From positions 1-8,976 of the forward strand of contig JAVEEH010000311.1 of the NCBI GenBank assembly GCA_030840545.1: a DNA stretch of 8,976 nucleotides. Direction: 5' to 3'. The position numbers and the translations under genes were made by a program. Within the stretch, counting starts at the first letter, position 1; each line of letters starts with the position of its first letter. Shown here in pieces: positions 1-5,964 of the stretch. Source of the DNA: Frankiaceae bacterium. GTDB lineage: Bacteria > Actinomycetota > Actinomycetes > JAFAQI01. The notes under the pieces were generated by a model, which was given only the letters and a program-made list of their open reading frames with translations, was not told the DNA's origin and searched no databases.

Positions 1-2
1 AC

Positions 3-53
3 CGCATCGCCGTCCGCCAGCTCCGCCAAGCCCTCGGTCTTGTCAGACGCTGA
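3..53 (+). CDS. possible 3' end of a convergent gene, partial
   Basis: Reading the plus strand from base 3 gives RIAVRQLRQALGLVRR and then TGA at 51-53. The third codon positions are mostly C or G up to the hairpin, as expected for a real gene in this GC-rich DNA. The short arginine-rich end would suit many protein families, so no function is proposed. If real, the gene faces the FAD oxidoreductase gene, and its stop codon lies in the left arm of the hairpin at 39-84, which would then serve both genes. Only 16 codons are visible. The minus strand and another plus frame are also open here, so the call is weak. Confidence 0.3.
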   Translation, partial: RIAVRQLRQALGLVRR

Positions 54-84
54 GCACGCTATGACGTGCCCAGCGTCTGACAAG
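39..84 (-). terminator. hairpin terminator after the FAD oxidoreductase gene (copy A)
   Basis: Perfect 14-bp arms at 39-52 and 71-84 (CTTGTCAGACGCTG and its reverse complement) enclose an A/C mismatch, a further 5-bp stem (54-58 with 65-69) and a 6-base loop. The structure starts 17 bases past the stop codon of the minus-strand FAD oxidoreductase gene. No T-run follows on either strand, which is common for actinobacterial terminators. It may act in both directions if a convergent gene ends at 53. It is related in sequence to the hairpin at 2229-2280. Confidence 0.7.
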
Positions 85-87
85 TCG
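65..87. repeat. dispersed repeat core, copy A
   Basis: The right arm and adjoining bases of this hairpin match 2258-2280 at 22 of 23 positions, including 19 identical bases in a row (CGTGCCCAGCGTCTGACAA). The left arms of the two hairpins are also alike but differ by small substitutions and indels. This suggests one repeated element rather than two unrelated terminators. Confidence 0.75.
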
Positions 88-101
88 GGGAAAAGAGGGG
101 G

Positions 102-1505
102 TCAGCGGGGCTGCGGTACGACGACCTCGCTGGCACCGGGCGGGATGTTCTGGTTGTGGCAGAACACGTTCTGCGGATCCCACTGCGCCTTGATCCGCTG
201 CAGCCGCGCGAACTTCTCCGGCCCGAACGCGGCCTCCACCCGACCGGCACCCTCGTCGCCGATGAAGTTGAGATAGACATGGCCGGTCGTCCACGGCTTC
301 ATCGCGCCGCACAGCCGCTTGGTGTAGTCGATGTTGGTCTGCGTGTCCGCCGGGTCGACCCACATCGACAGGTAGTGCATGTTCCACGGCGCATCGCGAT
401 TCCCGAACGCTGTCGCGTTGTCGTCGACCCGCGCGACCGCGCCGCCACCCGCGACCAGGATCATCTGGGTGAGGGGTGAGACCGGCTGGGTCGCGAGGTC
501 GACGAGGGTGTCCACGGCCTCGTCCGGCAGCTCGGTGAAGAAGTCGCCGGACCAGTAGTTGAGGAAGCCCTTCTGGTTGCCCGGGTCGATCATCTGCTGC
601 AGCGCGACGTAGGGCATCGGCTGCACCATGCTCATGCCGGGCGGGCCGAACTCGAGCATCGGCGCCAGCGCTTTCTGGCCTTCCTCGACGTCGCCGGCAT
701 ACAGGAGGATCACGCCGATGACCGGGTGTCCGCGCACCGGCTCGGGCACGAAGTCCTCGTGCGGCGCGGTCAGGAACGCCAGACCGCTGCCGACCTCGTC
801 CGGCGCCTTCAACATGAAGTCGCGCCAGAAGCGCACCAGCTCGTGGCCCATGAAGGCGGGGTACATCAGCATGCCGCCGAGCACGATCGGCCCGACCTGG
901 TGCAGCCGCAACGTGAACCGCGTGACGATGCCGAAGTTGCCACCACCACCGCGCAGCGCCCAGAACAGCTCCGGGTTCTCGGTGTCGCTCGCGGTGACGA
1001 CGTCACCGGTCGCGGTGACGACCTCCGCCTCCAGCAGGTTGTCGCAGGTGAAGCCGAGCTTGCGTTCCAGCCAGCCGCTGCCACTGCCGAGCGCCAGCCC
1101 GCCGATGCCGGTCGAGGACACCCGGCCACCGGTGACGGCAAGCCCGTGCTCCTGCGTCGCGCCGTCGAGCTCACCCCAGGTCAGCCCGCCGTCGGCGCGG
1201 ACGGTGCGCGCCGACGGGTCGACGCTGACGCCTTTCATGCCGCGCAGGTCGATGCAGACGCCGCCATCGACGACCGCGGCGCCGGTGACGCCGTGGCCAC
1301 CGCCATAGACCGAGACGGCCAGGTCATGAGCCCGGGCATAGCGGACCGCCGCCGACACGTCGGCTGTCGAGCTGCAGCGTGCGATGACCGCGGGTGACCG
1401 GTCGATCATGGCGTTGAAGACCTGGCGGGCTTCGTCGTAGCCCGCGTCTCCTGGACGCATGAGCATCCCGCTGAAGCCGGCAAGCTCAACTGTGGTCTCG
1501 GCCAT
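102..1505 (-). CDS. FAD-binding oxidoreductase, berberine-bridge (BBE) type
   Basis: This 467-residue protein has the two-part layout of BBE-type flavin oxidases: an N-terminal PCMH FAD-binding domain (about 35-205) and a C-terminal BBE segment (about 410-455, with YLNF at 411 and DPQNVF at 443). The motif YGGGHG places His71 where the family forms a covalent 8-alpha-histidyl link to FAD. GGLALGSGSGWLERKLG and LFWALRGGGGNFGIVT are further typical family motifs. The cysteine that gives bicovalent flavin attachment in plant and fungal members, expected near residues 128-130, is replaced (GRVSSTGIGG), so a single link is likely. No signal peptide is seen, so it is probably cytoplasmic. ATG at 1505 was chosen because a G-run ribosome site sits 5 bases upstream and the N-terminus fits the family; the open frame to 1691 runs into the lysE-type gene. 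The substrate is unknown; relatives oxidise sugars, alkaloids or polyketides. Confidence 0.9.
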   Translation of the reverse strand: MAETTVELAGFSGMLMRPGDAGYDEARQVFNAMIDRSPAVIARCSSTADVSAAVRYARAHDLAVSVYGGGHGVTGAAVVDGGVCIDLRGMKGVSVDPSARTVRADGGLTWGELDGATQEHGLAVTGGRVSSTGIGGLALGSGSGWLERKLGFTCDNLLEAEVVTATGDVVTASDTENPELFWALRGGGGNFGIVTRFTLRLHQVGPIVLGGMLMYPAFMGHELVRFWRDFMLKAPDEVGSGLAFLTAPHEDFVPEPVRGHPVIGVILLYAGDVEEGQKALAPMLEFGPPGMSMVQPMPYVALQQMIDPGNQKGFLNYWSGDFFTELPDEAVDTLVDLATQPVSPLTQMILVAGGGAVARVDDNATAFGNRDAPWNMHYLSMWVDPADTQTNIDYTKRLCGAMKPWTTGHVYLNFIGDEGAGRVEAAFGPEKFARLQRIKAQWDPQNVFCHNQNIPPGASEVVVPQPR

Positions 1506-1510
1506 GGTGT

Positions 1511-1516
1511 CCCCCC
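1511..1516 (-). promoter_or_regulatory. ribosome binding site of the FAD oxidoreductase gene
   Basis: On the minus strand GGGGGG is followed by five bases (ACACC) and then ATG at 1505. This purine run decides the start: farther upstream candidates would overlap the preceding gene and add a non-conserved arginine/glycine/proline-rich leader. Confidence 0.55.
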
Positions 1517-1546
1517 ACGGATCAGTACGGCGCAGACAGCCGGAAC

Positions 1547-2173
1547 CTACTCCGCCCGGAGGGTCCGCCAGGCCAGAATGCCGCCAAAGGCAGCAATCCC
1601 GGTGCCCGACAGCGCATCCACCACCCGCAGGTGGCGGTCGGCCAGCCGACGCCCCAGCCGCCCGGTGATCATCGACAGCGCCGCGAACCACGCGAAGCTC
1701 CCGACGCCGACGCCGAGCAGCATCAAGGCGGAGCCACCGCCGGTGTCGGCGACGTGTCCGACCGACGCGGCGCTGAAGATCGCCGCCCAGGACGCGATCG
1801 TCATCGGGTTGGACGCGGTCGCGACGAGCGAGGTCCGGAAGGCCGCCCGCGGCGCGAGCACCTCAGCTTCGCCCTCGCCGCCGAGCCGCACCCGGGCGGC
1901 GTGCCACAGTGTCCGGCCGCCGAGGAAGAGCAGGAACGCGGCACCCACGAGGCCGAGCGTCAGCCGGGCAGCCGTGATGTGCACGAGCTGGGCGGCACCG
2001 GCGACGCCGAGTGTGGCGTAGGCAAGGTCGACGATGGCCGCACCCGCCCCGATGGCCAGGCCGCTGCCGGCGCCGTACCGCAGGGAGCTGCGGGCGCACA
2101 GCAGCCAGATCGGTCCGACCTGCGCGGCGACGAAGACGCCGAGGCCGAGACCGGTCAGCAACGCGGCGAGCAC
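1547..2173 (-). CDS. LysE/RhtB family amino acid exporter
   Basis: This 208-residue hydrophobic protein has about six membrane segments and the usual length of the LysE/RhtB/ArgO family, which exports amino acids or similar small metabolites through the cytoplasmic membrane. Family marks are the first helix ending in AAQVGPIWLL (GP at 20-21), the glycine-rich second segment with a buried acidic residue (GSGLAIGAGAAIVDLAYA, Asp49), and the SNPMTI motif (121-126) where relatives have NP before the fourth segment. The start is GTG at 2173, the first start in frame after an upstream stop; the ribosome site before it is weak, and a TTG four codons later is possible. An ATG at 2184 is out of frame. 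It is the first gene of a unit with the FAD oxidoreductase 41 bp downstream, so the exported compound may be linked to that oxidase (inference). The exact substrate cannot be told from sequence. Confidence 0.87.
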   Translation of the reverse strand: MLAALLTGLGLGVFVAAQVGPIWLLCARSSLRYGAGSGLAIGAGAAIVDLAYATLGVAGAAQLVHITAARLTLGLVGAAFLLFLGGRTLWHAARVRLGGEGEAEVLAPRAAFRTSLVATASNPMTIASWAAIFSAASVGHVADTGGGSALMLLGVGVGSFAWFAALSMITGRLGRRLADRHLRVVDALSGTGIAAFGGILAWRTLRAE

Positions 2174-2228
2174 GTCCCGATCATGATCGCCACCGACCCG
2201 CGCCGCGACTCCTTATCTCCGAAAACCC

Positions 2229-2280
2229 CGAGTTGTCAGCGCGTAGGCACGCTAGAGCGTGCCCAGCGTCTGACAACTCG
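2229..2280 (-). terminator. hairpin terminator after livF (copy B)
   Basis: The outer arms CGAGTTGTCAG (2229-2239) and CTGACAACTCG (2270-2280) are perfect complements. A 3-bp stem with one bulged base follows, then a perfect 8-bp inner stem (GGCACGCT at 2246-2253, AGCGTGCC at 2256-2263). On the transcribed strand the stem starts 11 bases after the livF stop and is followed within a few bases by TTTT (2225-2222), like an intrinsic terminator. It separates the importer operon from the lysE-type gene, whose leader lies at 2174-2228. Confidence 0.8.
2258..2280. repeat. dispersed repeat core, copy B
   Basis: This is the partner of the repeat at 65-87, with 22 of 23 bases identical. Both copies lie in the same place: on the transcribed strand each follows a stop codon and a C-rich stretch beginning TGACCCCC. 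Confidence 0.75.
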
Positions 2281-2291
2281 CAAGGGGGGGG

Positions 2292-3011
2292 TCAGGCGGC
2301 GTGACCGTCGCCGAGGTAGGCGCCGAGCAGCTCGGGGGAGTTGAGCAGCTCGTCGCTCTTGCCTTCAACGACGACGCGACCCTTGGCCAGCACATAGGCG
2401 CGGGTCGTGTGCCCGAGCGCCTTCGCGACGAACTGCTCGACGACGAGGATCGAGGTGCCGGTCGCGTTGACCTGTTCCAGCGCGTCGAAGAGCTGGTCGA
2501 CGACGATCGGCGCGAGACCCATCGACGCCTCGTCCACGAGCAGCAGCTTGGGCTCGGTCATCAGCGCTCGCGCCACAGCGAGCATCTGCTGCTCGCCGCC
2601 GGACATCGTGCCGGCCGCTTGCGTCGCGCGTTCGCGCAGCTTGGGGAACAGCGTGAAGACCCGCTCGACCTGCGCTTGCAGGTGTGCCTCGTCGCTGCGC
2701 TTGCTCCAATGGCCGAGCCGCAGGTTGTCGAGCACGCTGAGCTCGGCGAACAGCTCGCGGCCCTGCGGCAGGTGGGCGACGCCTTCGCGGATGATCCGGT
2801 GCGCCGGCATCCCGAGCAGCTCGCGACCTTCGAGCTGCACGCTGCCGTTGGCCGAGTCGGCCAGCCCGGACAGCGCGCGCAGGGTCGTGGTCTTTCCGGC
2901 GCCGTTGGCGCCGAGCAGCGCGACCATCTCGCCCGGACGCACCTCGAGCGCGACGTCGTGCACGACCTGCACAGCGCCATAGCTGACGTTGAGCCCCTGG
3001 ACGGTGAGCAT
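2292..3011 (-). CDS. livF: ABC transporter ATP-binding protein, LivF type
   Basis: This 239-residue ATPase is one of the two nucleotide-binding parts of a branched-chain amino acid (HAAT) type importer and acts on the cytoplasmic face of the permeases. It shows the Walker A motif GANGAGKTT (34-42), the Q-loop in LPQGRELF (Gln83), the signature MSGGEQQ (136-142), Walker B LLLVDEA with catalytic Glu161, and VVEQ near 190-193, where LivF proteins carry Gln in place of the usual H-loop His. The LPQGRELF segment and the short 239-residue length are typical of LivF rather than LivG. ATG at 3011 overlaps the stop of the preceding fusion gene (TGATG), with AGGAG seven bases upstream, so translation is coupled. 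The longer open frame to 3191 lies inside the fusion gene and is not used. It should pair with the LivG domain of that fusion. Substrate unknown. Confidence 0.94.
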   Translation of the reverse strand: MLTVQGLNVSYGAVQVVHDVALEVRPGEMVALLGANGAGKTTTLRALSGLADSANGSVQLEGRELLGMPAHRIIREGVAHLPQGRELFAELSVLDNLRLGHWSKRSDEAHLQAQVERVFTLFPKLRERATQAAGTMSGGEQQMLAVARALMTEPKLLLVDEASMGLAPIVVDQLFDALEQVNATGTSILVVEQFVAKALGHTTRAYVLAKGRVVVEGKSDELLNSPELLGAYLGDGHAA

Positions 3012-3023
3012 CACCTCACTCCT
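3009..3023 (-). promoter_or_regulatory. coupled stop/start junction with ribosome site before livF
   Basis: On the minus strand AGGAG (3023-3019) is followed by seven bases and then TGATG, in which the stop of the LivH-LivM-LivG gene shares one base with the livF start. The strong ribosome site lies inside the coding end of the upstream gene. Confidence 0.8.
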
Positions 3024-5953
3024 GTCAGCTCGGGGGTTCGAGGGGCCCGCCGACGTGGCTTGCGGCGCTCGCTGCTGGGGGCGGGGGAGGCGCCGAGGTA
3101 GGCCTCGCGCACCCGCGCATCGGCGGACACCTGCTCCGGCGTGCCCGCGGCGATGACCTCGCCGCGGTCCATCACGAAGACGTGGTCGCAAGCCGCGGAG
3201 ACCATCTGCATGTCGTGCTCGATCAGCAGCACCGACACTCCGAGGGTCCGGATCGAACGTACGACGTCGACGAGTCGCGCGGTCTCGATGTCGTTGAGCC
3301 CGGACGCGGCCTCATCGAGCATCAGCAGCCGTCCGCCGGTCGCGAGTGCGCGGCCGAGCTCGACGAGCCGCAGGGTGCCGAACGGCAGGTCGGTCACCGA
3401 CTCGTTGGCGATGTCGCTGAGCTTGAGCAGCTCGAGCACGTTGGCGACCCGCTCGCGGCAGCGCCGCTCGCTCTCGACGGTCACCGGGGTGCCGACAAGA
3501 CCACCGAACAGGGTGCCCTGGTGGTGCAGGTGGGTGCCCATCAGCACGTTGTCGAAGACGCTGAGGCCACTGAACAGCTGCAGCACCTGGAACGTGCGCG
3601 CGACGCCCATGCCGGCGCGCTGGTGGGCGGGCTGGCCGGTGATGTCGGCCCCGAAGAGCTTGATCGCGCCGGCGGACGGCTCGTTGAGGCCGAGTACCGC
3701 GTTGAACAGCGTCGTCTTGCCGGCGCCGTTGGGCCCGATCAACCCGACGATCTCGCCCTCGCGCACGTCGAGGCTCGCATCCGACACGGCGGTCAGGCCG
3801 CCGAACTTCACGGTCACCCCCGTCGCGAACAGCGCGGCCGGCCGGTCGAGCCGGTCGCCGGTGATCGGCTCGGCGACGACTGGCTGCGTCGGCACCTCGG
3901 CGGTGACCGTGTGGGTCGCCGGCTTGTCGTGCAGCGTGTCGAGCCAGTCGCCTGCTGTCGCAGGCCCTGGCTGCGGCATCACCTGGCGCACGCGTGTGGT
4001 GACCGCACCGGCCGCGGCGCGCAGCCGCTCGCCCGGTCGAGGCAGCCGTCCGGTCGTGAGACCGGCGATGCGATCGGCCGCTCTTCGCAGCCCGGCAATC
4101 GCGGCGGCGAGCCCGCCGGGGTAGAGCAACAGCACGACGGCGAGCAGCGAGGCCGAGACGAGGTCGAGCCAGCCGGACAGCGCGCTCACCCGGAAGAACA
4201 GCTCGTTGAGACCGGCGAACAGGACACCCGCGGCCACGCCGCCGCCGAGGCTGGACAGGCCGCCGACCACCGCGATGGCGAGGTATTGCAGTGACACCGT
4301 GAAGAAGAACTGGGACGGGACAACCGTGCGCTGGTCGATGATCACCATGCCGCCACCGAGGCCGGCGAGAGCACCGGCGAGAGCGAACGCGTAGAGCTTG
4401 TATCGGGTGACGTGCACGCCCAGCGACGCGGCTGCGATCTCCGACCCGCGGATCGCGAAGAACGCACGGCCGACGCGAGTGTCCCGCAGGTTGCTCAACG
4501 ACAGCACGACCACCGAGATGATGGCGACGAAGATGAGGAAGACGACGCGCCGGCTCGTCATGTCGATCGAGACCAGCCCGCCCGGGTGACCGATGCGCTG
4601 GTTGGGGATGGTGGAGCTGCCACCGGAGGCCCCGAGCCACGGCGACGGGAAGAGGAACGCGTCACCCATCCACGCGAAGATCAACGTCGCGACGGCGAGG
4701 TAGAGCCCGCGCACCCGCAATGCCACCGCGCCGAGCAGTGTCGCCGCACCTGCGGCCGCAAGCACGCCGACGATCACGTCGAAGGGGAAGCCGATGCCCA
4801 GGCCGCGCGCGACGAGGCCGGTGACGAGCGCGCCGATGCCGACGAACGTCGCCTGCGCCAGCGAGATCTGACCGACCCAGCCGCTGAGCACGACGAGGGA
4901 GAGTGCGACGACTGCGAACTCGACTGCGAGCAGCGAGCTGCCCAGCACCGAGAACGGCACCAGCCAGGGCCACGCCAACACCAGCGCGAGCAGCACGAGT
5001 GTCATCGGCCGCAAGGGCGCCCGCCGTGACATCTGCGTCGTGGCCGTGTTGATGGTCGAGGTGTCGGTGTCGGCCGCCGACAGGCGACGACCGCGGCTGA
5101 ACATGACACCGAGAGCGAGCAGCGTGAGCACGAGCTGCGGTGCACCGGACAGGCGCAGCGGCGAGCCGATCACCGGCACCTGGCTGAGCAGCGGTACGAC
5201 GCCGAACGCCAGGCCCGCGATCACCGCGCCGAGGATCGCGCCGGTCAGGCTCTCCAGGCCGCCGATGAGCGCCGCGACGAACGCCGGCAGCACCTCGAGG
5301 GACAGCGTGTAGGGGTTGAGGTTGGTGACGGCGGCGAGCAGCACGCCGGCCAGCGCGGCCGTGGCGCCGCCGAGCGCCCAGGCGCCGCTGGCCGCGAGGT
5401 CAGGGTTGATGCCGACAATCGACGCGGCGGTGCGGTTCTGCGCCGCGCCCCGCAGCGCCAACCCGATCTGGGTGTACCGGAAGAACGCGAGCAGCCCGAC
5501 GGCGGCGATGAGACCGATGGCGAGCAGCCCGATCGATCCGTAGGCGACCGACGCGCCGGCGATCGTCACCTGGCCGTGCGGGAACACGGTGGGTGCCTGG
5601 ATCGGCGACGTGCCATAGATCTTCGCTATCAGCGCGATGAGCAGTCCGGTGACGGCCACGGTGCCGACGGTCTGTGCGGTCGGGCCCTGGCGGCGCAGCC
5701 GGCGTACGAACAGTGCCTCGACGACCACCCCGAGCAGTGCGCCGAACGCGACCGCGAGCAGGATCGCGAGCAGGCGTGGCGTGCCGTGCTTGGCGAGTGT
5801 GTAGTAGACGTAGGCCGGCGTCATGGCCATCGCGCCGTGCGCCAGGTTGAGCACCCGGGACGCGCGGTAGATGACGACGATGCCGAGTGAGAACAGGATG
5901 TAGGCGCCGATCAGCGGGATCGACAAAAAGGTGAACAGCAGCAGCCGCGTCAT
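3011..5953 (-). CDS. three-domain ABC importer protein: LivH permease - LivM permease - LivG ATPase fusion
   Basis: One uninterrupted 980-residue frame carries three normally separate subunits of a HAAT/Liv importer. Residues 1 to about 288 match LivH (IYRASRVLNLAHGAMAM near 28-44; TQIGLALRGAAQNRTAASIVGI near 161-182 is the ATPase-contact loop). A short linker (about 289-315) leads to LivM (316 to about 614; GWVGQISLAQATFVGIGA near 358-375; contact loop RVGRAFFAIRGSEIAAASLG near 493-512). A longer, partly basic and Pro/Thr-rich linker (about 615-705) leads to LivG (706-955), with Walker A GPNGAGKTT (740-748), Q-loop Gln789, signature region LPFGTLRLVELGRAL (856-870), Walker B LLMLDEA (Glu881) and H-loop His913. 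The C-terminal 25 residues are rich in Arg, Lys and Pro. Start ATG 5953 overlaps the preceding stop (TGATG) with GGAG seven bases upstream. Met308, at the LivH/LivM boundary, has no convincing ribosome site, which favours a true fusion. With LivF it would give a complete transporter core. The substrate is not evident. Confidence 0.93.
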   Translation of the reverse strand: MTRLLLFTFLSIPLIGAYILFSLGIVVIYRASRVLNLAHGAMAMTPAYVYYTLAKHGTPRLLAILLAVAFGALLGVVVEALFVRRLRRQGPTAQTVGTVAVTGLLIALIAKIYGTSPIQAPTVFPHGQVTIAGASVAYGSIGLLAIGLIAAVGLLAFFRYTQIGLALRGAAQNRTAASIVGINPDLAASGAWALGGATAALAGVLLAAVTNLNPYTLSLEVLPAFVAALIGGLESLTGAILGAVIAGLAFGVVPLLSQVPVIGSPLRLSGAPQLVLTLLALGVMFSRGRRLSAADTDTSTINTATTQMSRRAPLRPMTLVLLALVLAWPWLVPFSVLGSSLLAVEFAVVALSLVVLSGWVGQISLAQATFVGIGALVTGLVARGLGIGFPFDVIVGVLAAAGAATLLGAVALRVRGLYLAVATLIFAWMGDAFLFPSPWLGASGGSSTIPNQRIGHPGGLVSIDMTSRRVVFLIFVAIISVVVLSLSNLRDTRVGRAFFAIRGSEIAAASLGVHVTRYKLYAFALAGALAGLGGGMVIIDQRTVVPSQFFFTVSLQYLAIAVVGGLSSLGGGVAAGVLFAGLNELFFRVSALSGWLDLVSASLLAVVLLLYPGGLAAAIAGLRRAADRIAGLTTGRLPRPGERLRAAAGAVTTRVRQVMPQPGPATAGDWLDTLHDKPATHTVTAEVPTQPVVAEPITGDRLDRPAALFATGVTVKFGGLTAVSDASLDVREGEIVGLIGPNGAGKTTLFNAVLGLNEPSAGAIKLFGADITGQPAHQRAGMGVARTFQVLQLFSGLSVFDNVLMGTHLHHQGTLFGGLVGTPVTVESERRCRERVANVLELLKLSDIANESVTDLPFGTLRLVELGRALATGGRLLMLDEAASGLNDIETARLVDVVRSIRTLGVSVLLIEHDMQMVSAACDHVFVMDRGEVIAAGTPEQVSADARVREAYLGASPAPSSERRKPRRRAPRTPELTGVR

Positions 5954-5964
5954 CAGCCGGCTCC
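5951..5964 (-). promoter_or_regulatory. coupled stop/start junction with ribosome site before the fusion permease gene
   Basis: On the minus strand GGAG (5964-5961) is followed by seven bases and then TGATG, in which the binding-protein stop and the fusion start share one base. It has the same design as the junction before livF. Confidence 0.75.

Noticed and set aside
1506..1691. N-terminal extension of the FAD oxidoreductase
   Set aside because: It would overlap the end of the LysE-type gene and adds a Gly/Arg/Pro-rich stretch unlike the family; ATG 1505 has a ribosome site.
39..2280. The two palindromes as ends of a composite mobile element carrying the exporter and oxidase
   Set aside because: No transposase or target-site duplication is visible, the cargo does not differ obviously in base use, and both copies sit just after stop codons as terminators do.
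2301..3101. Plus-strand open frame of 266 codons opposite livF
   Set aside because: Antisense to a clear ATPase with all its motifs; the translation is low-information and lacks domain features.
3012..3191. N-terminal extension of livF
   Set aside because: It overlaps the LivG domain end of the fusion gene; the AGGAG-TGATG junction at 3011 is a far better start.
3182..4294. Long plus-strand open frame of 370 codons
   Set aside because: It lies fully antisense to the well-supported LivM-LivG part of the fusion gene; its His/Arg/Glu-rich protein has no family motifs and is a usual GC-rich shadow.
5030..5032. Internal start at Met308 giving a separate LivM
   Set aside because: No purine-rich ribosome site precedes it and no stop ends the LivH part, so a fusion is the simpler reading.
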